Notes under the pieces: model-generated
Database searches by the model: none
What the model was told of the DNA's origin: nothing
What the model saw: the letters and a program-made list of their open reading frames with translations, nothing else
Program-made: the position numbers and the translations under genes
Assembly (NCBI GenBank): GCA_964578975.1
Contig: CAZOFA010000059.1
Location: 1 to 15,401, forward strand
Direction: 5' to 3'
Source: CAYRUP01 sp964578975
Lineage (GTDB): Bacteria; Pseudomonadota; Gammaproteobacteria; DSM-16500
DNA length: 15,401 bases
Shown here: positions 13,236-15,401 of the stretch, piece after piece
Layout of the letters: each line of letters opens with the position of its first letter
Position numbering within the stretch: the stretch's first letter is position 1

Positions 13236-14680
13236 ACGATTTACGTCGCACCAAAATAGTTGTCACACTCGGTCCCGCGCTCGATGACCAGGACACATTA
13301 AATCGCGTGATTTTAGCCGGCGCCGATGTGTTTCGCGCCAATTTTTCTCATGGCTCACGTGAGACGCATGAGCAACGCATTAATCACGTGCGCACGCTTG
13401 CAGCTACGCATAACAAAACGGTTGCAATTCTCGCTGATTTACAAGGACCTAAAATTCGCATCGCGCGTTTCAAAAATAAAAAAGTGCACCTCAAAGAAGG
13501 CCAATCATTTATTTTTGATACAGAACTCGGTGAAGACGAAGGCACAGAAGAATCTGTCAGTCTCGATTATAAAAATTTGCCGCATGATGTGCATGCGGGT
13601 GACACGTTATTATTGGATGACGGCAGAATTGTCATGCAAGTTGAAAAAACTGCAGCGAAACGCATTTATTGCCGCGTGATTGTTGAAGGAGAATTATCGA
13701 ATAACAAAGGGATTAATCGTCTTGGCGGTGGATTATCTGCTGAAGCACTCACGAATAAAGATCGTTCTGATCTGATTGAAGCGGTGCGCTTAGAAGCCGA
13801 TTATATTGCGATTTCTTTTCCGCGCAATGCCGATGATATTAAAGAAGCGCGCGTGCTGTTGAAAGCAGCAGGCGGCACTGCCGGTATCATTGCAAAAATC
13901 GAACGTGCGGAAGCGGTCACCAACATTGAAGAAATTATTCTCGCCGCCGATGGTGTCATGGTTGCGCGCGGTGATTTAGGGGTTGAATTAGGTGATGCGG
14001 AATTACCCGGTGTGCAAAAACACATTATTCAACGCGCACGCGCACTGAATAAGCCCGTCATTACTGCAACACAAATGTTAGAAACGATGACCTACAACAC
14101 GATTCCCACACGCGCTGAAGTGTCTGATGTGGCCAATGCCGTATTAGATGGCACTGATGCCGTGATGCTGTCGCAAGAAACGGCAGTCGGCAAATATCCC
14201 GATAAAGCAGTGGCGGCGATGAATCGAATTTGTTTGAGCGCCGAAAAAAATCCCAGCGCAAAAATTTCAGGTCATCGTCTCGAAGTGCATTTTAAATATG
14301 TTGATGAAGCCATTGCGATGGCAACCATGTACACCGCCAATCATTTAGATATCAAAGCCATTATCACGCTCACAGAATCAGGCACCACGCCACTGTGGAT
14401 GTCACGCATTCGCTCGAGCATTCCAATTTATGGTTTAAGTCGACACGCCGCCACGCAACGTCGCATGGCATTATATCGCGGTGTGTATCCCATTCCATTT
14501 GATGCCATGAATGTGGATCGCAAATTTGTCAATCAAGCCGCTGTGGATCAATTACAACAGCGCGATATTTTAAAAAATGGTGATTTAGTGATTATTACCA
14601 AGGGAGATTTAATGGGTGTGCACGGTAAAACAAATTCAATGAAAATTGTGACCGTGACCAATCAGAAAGGAGGCGTATGA
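13232..14680 (+). CDS. pyk: Pyruvate kinase
   Basis: This enzyme converts phosphoenolpyruvate and ADP to pyruvate and ATP, the last step of glycolysis. Motifs in order are RRTKIVVTLGPA (5-16), FRANFSHG (34-41, including the conserved Arg35, Asn37 and Ser39), LADLQGPKIR (67-76), IIAKIERAEA (219-228, with catalytic Lys222 and metal ligand Glu224), ARGDLGVE (245-252), TATQMLETM (278-286), and TRAEVSDVANAVLDGTDAVM with SQETAVGKYP behind it (293-323). The 482 residues cover the A, B and C domains at normal length. It overlaps pgk by 4 bases and wrbA by 4 bases, so the three are likely translated as a coupled unit. Allosteric control cannot be judged from sequence. Confidence 0.97.
   Translation: MNDLRRTKIVVTLGPALDDQDTLNRVILAGADVFRANFSHGSRETHEQRINHVRTLAATHNKTVAILADLQGPKIRIARFKNKKVHLKEGQSFIFDTELGEDEGTEESVSLDYKNLPHDVHAGDTLLLDDGRIVMQVEKTAAKRIYCRVIVEGELSNNKGINRLGGGLSAEALTNKDRSDLIEAVRLEADYIAISFPRNADDIKEARVLLKAAGGTAGIIAKIERAEAVTNIEEIILAADGVMVARGDLGVELGDAELPGVQKHIIQRARALNKPVITATQMLETMTYNTIPTRAEVSDVANAVLDGTDAVMLSQETAVGKYPDKAVAAMNRICLSAEKNPSAKISGHRLEVHFKYVDEAIAMATMYTANHLDIKAIITLTESGTTPLWMSRIRSSIPIYGLSRHAATQRRMALYRGVYPIPFDAMNVDRKFVNQAAVDQLQQRDILKNGDLVIITKGDLMGVHGKTNSMKIVTVTNQKGGV
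14666..14673 (+). promoter_or_regulatory. Strong ribosome site for wrbA inside the pyk 3' end
   Basis: AAAGGAGG, a near-perfect Shine-Dalgarno sequence, lies 3 bases before the wrbA ATG (14677) and encodes part of the last pyk residues (NQKGGV). It is much stronger than those of pgk or pyk, so wrbA may be translated independently as well as by coupling. Confidence 0.7.
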
Positions 14681-15294
14681 AAACCCAAGTTCACGTCGTT
14701 TTTTATAGTATGTATGGCCACATTTATCAAATGGCTGAAGCAGTGGTAAAAGGTGCAAGTGAAGTTGACAATGTGGAAGTAAAATTATTTCGTGTCGAAG
14801 AATTAGTGCCCGATGCGATTTTAGAAAAAAGTGGTGCGAAGAAAGCACAACAAGCTTTTGCGCATGTCCCAGTGATTAAACCCAATCAACTTGAAGAAGC
14901 CGACGCAATTATTTTTGGCACGCCGACACGTTTTGGCAACATGTGCGCGCAAATGCGTAATTTTTTGGATCAGCTCGGCGGGCTCTGGGTTAAGAATGCT
15001 TTGGTCGGAAAAGTCGGCAGCGTGTTTTCATCGACGGGCACACAACATGGCGGACAAGAAACAACAATCACCAGTTTTCATACCACGCTGTTACATTTAG
15101 GCATGATCATCGTCGGTGTGCCGTATTCAGAAAAACGTTTGACCGAGATGAATGAAATCACTGGCGGCACGCCGTATGGTGCCACGACATTGGCCGGTGG
15201 TGATGGCAGTCGAAAACCGAGTGCGAATGAATTAGCCATCGCGCAGTTTCAGGGGAAACATGTGGCGACGATTGCCACCTCCCTAAAAAAATAA
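14677..15294 (+). CDS. wrbA: WrbA-like flavodoxin-fold NAD(P)H:quinone oxidoreductase
   Basis: This FMN-binding cytosolic protein carries out two-electron reduction of quinones and so avoids semiquinone radicals. It starts VHVVFYSMYGHIYQMAEAV, with the FMN phosphate loop at 11-17. GTPTRFGNMCAQMRNFLDQ at 81-99 is the family signature at the flavin ring, and SSTGTQHGGQETT (118-130) is the third flavin-contact loop. The WrbA-specific insertion typical of the family is present after the second strand, and the 205-residue length is normal. The 3' part ends cleanly at TAA. It overlaps pyk by 4 bases (ATGA). Co-expression with lower glycolysis may link redox disposal to sugar use, but that is inference. 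Confidence 0.94.
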   Translation: MKTQVHVVFYSMYGHIYQMAEAVVKGASEVDNVEVKLFRVEELVPDAILEKSGAKKAQQAFAHVPVIKPNQLEEADAIIFGTPTRFGNMCAQMRNFLDQLGGLWVKNALVGKVGSVFSSTGTQHGGQETTITSFHTTLLHLGMIIVGVPYSEKRLTEMNEITGGTPYGATTLAGGDGSRKPSANELAIAQFQGKHVATIATSLKK

Positions 15295-15300
15295 CTTTTT

Positions 15301-15316
15301 TCGTGAACGTTTGCGT
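15301..15316 (+). repeat. Second copy of the 16-base sequence, just after wrbA
   Basis: This is an exact copy of 1650-1665. There the sequence leads into the nested palindrome, while here it leads into a G/C homopolymer tail. It may be the left edge of another repeat copy that the assembly failed to cross. Confidence 0.5.
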
Positions 15317-15401
15317 GGCCCCCCCCCCCCCCGGGGGTTTGTGGGAATTTTGGGGGGTAAAGGGGGAAAAAAAAGGGGCCGGCGGCGGGCCCCCAAACGG
15401 G
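15317..15401. other. Low-complexity G/C-rich tail, probable contig-end artefact
   Basis: Fourteen C (15319-15332) run into five G, then blocks such as GGGGGG, GGGGG, eight A and GGGGCCGGCGGCGGGCCCCC. Nothing like this occurs elsewhere in the window, and there is no coding frame or believable signal. It looks like degraded read-end sequence rather than biology. Confidence 0.7.

Noticed and set aside
15319..15401. C14-G5 block and GGGGCC/GGCGGCGGGCCCCC as a strong hairpin or terminator
   Set aside because: It occurs only in the degraded contig end, so structure here is not trustworthy.

Overview
The window looks like chromosome of a host-associated gammaproteobacterium, most likely of the order Legionellales (Legionella/Coxiella/Berkiella-type). 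This is inferred from gene content only, with no database search. The clues are a phosphatidylcholine synthase of the bacterial Pcs type, WaaC/WaaF for an LPS inner core, a Gly-zipper plus OmpA-like lipoprotein resembling those of Legionella, and an ankyrin-like protein with a eukaryotic-style CaaX prenylation tail. Fifteen protein genes fill nearly all the sequence. No tRNA, rRNA, CRISPR array, transposase or phage gene was seen, and no gene-free stretch exceeds 300 bases.

Layout. 19-744 (-) is a membrane fatty-acid desaturase. 828-1640 (+) is mutM. It converges on a YddA/BacA-type ABC transporter (1772-3487, -), with a nested palindromic repeat of about 94 bp between the two stops. 3623-5137 (+) holds a multi-span membrane protein and an OmpA-like lipoprotein, probably cotranscribed. 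5139-7752 (-) holds two AT-rich genes I cannot assign to a known orthologue: an ankyrin-like protein ending in a polybasic stretch plus Cys-Ser-Ile-Ser, and a 494-residue Cys-rich helical protein with a membrane hairpin near its C-terminus. Both look like secreted effectors. 7816-10988 (-) is a tight LPS operon in transcription order epimerase, CHCC zinc-finger protein, waaF, waaC, closed by an intrinsic terminator at 7778-7802. 11128-11874 (-) is phosphatidylcholine synthase, divergent from the overlapping run pgk-pyk-wrbA (12042-15294, +).

How the genes work together. Several act on the cell envelope: desaturase and Pcs on phospholipid, epimerase plus WaaF/WaaC on LPS, and the OmpA-like lipoprotein and YddA-like transporter on envelope structure and transport. 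pgk and pyk are two ATP-forming steps of lower glycolysis, coupled by 4-base overlaps to each other and to a WrbA-like quinone oxidoreductase. The two AT-rich genes sit between envelope and LPS genes and are the most likely accessory, host-directed content. The last ~85 bases are a G/C homopolymer tail that looks like poor contig-end sequence. It follows a 16-base match to the flank of the palindromic repeat, which suggests the contig breaks at a repeat copy.
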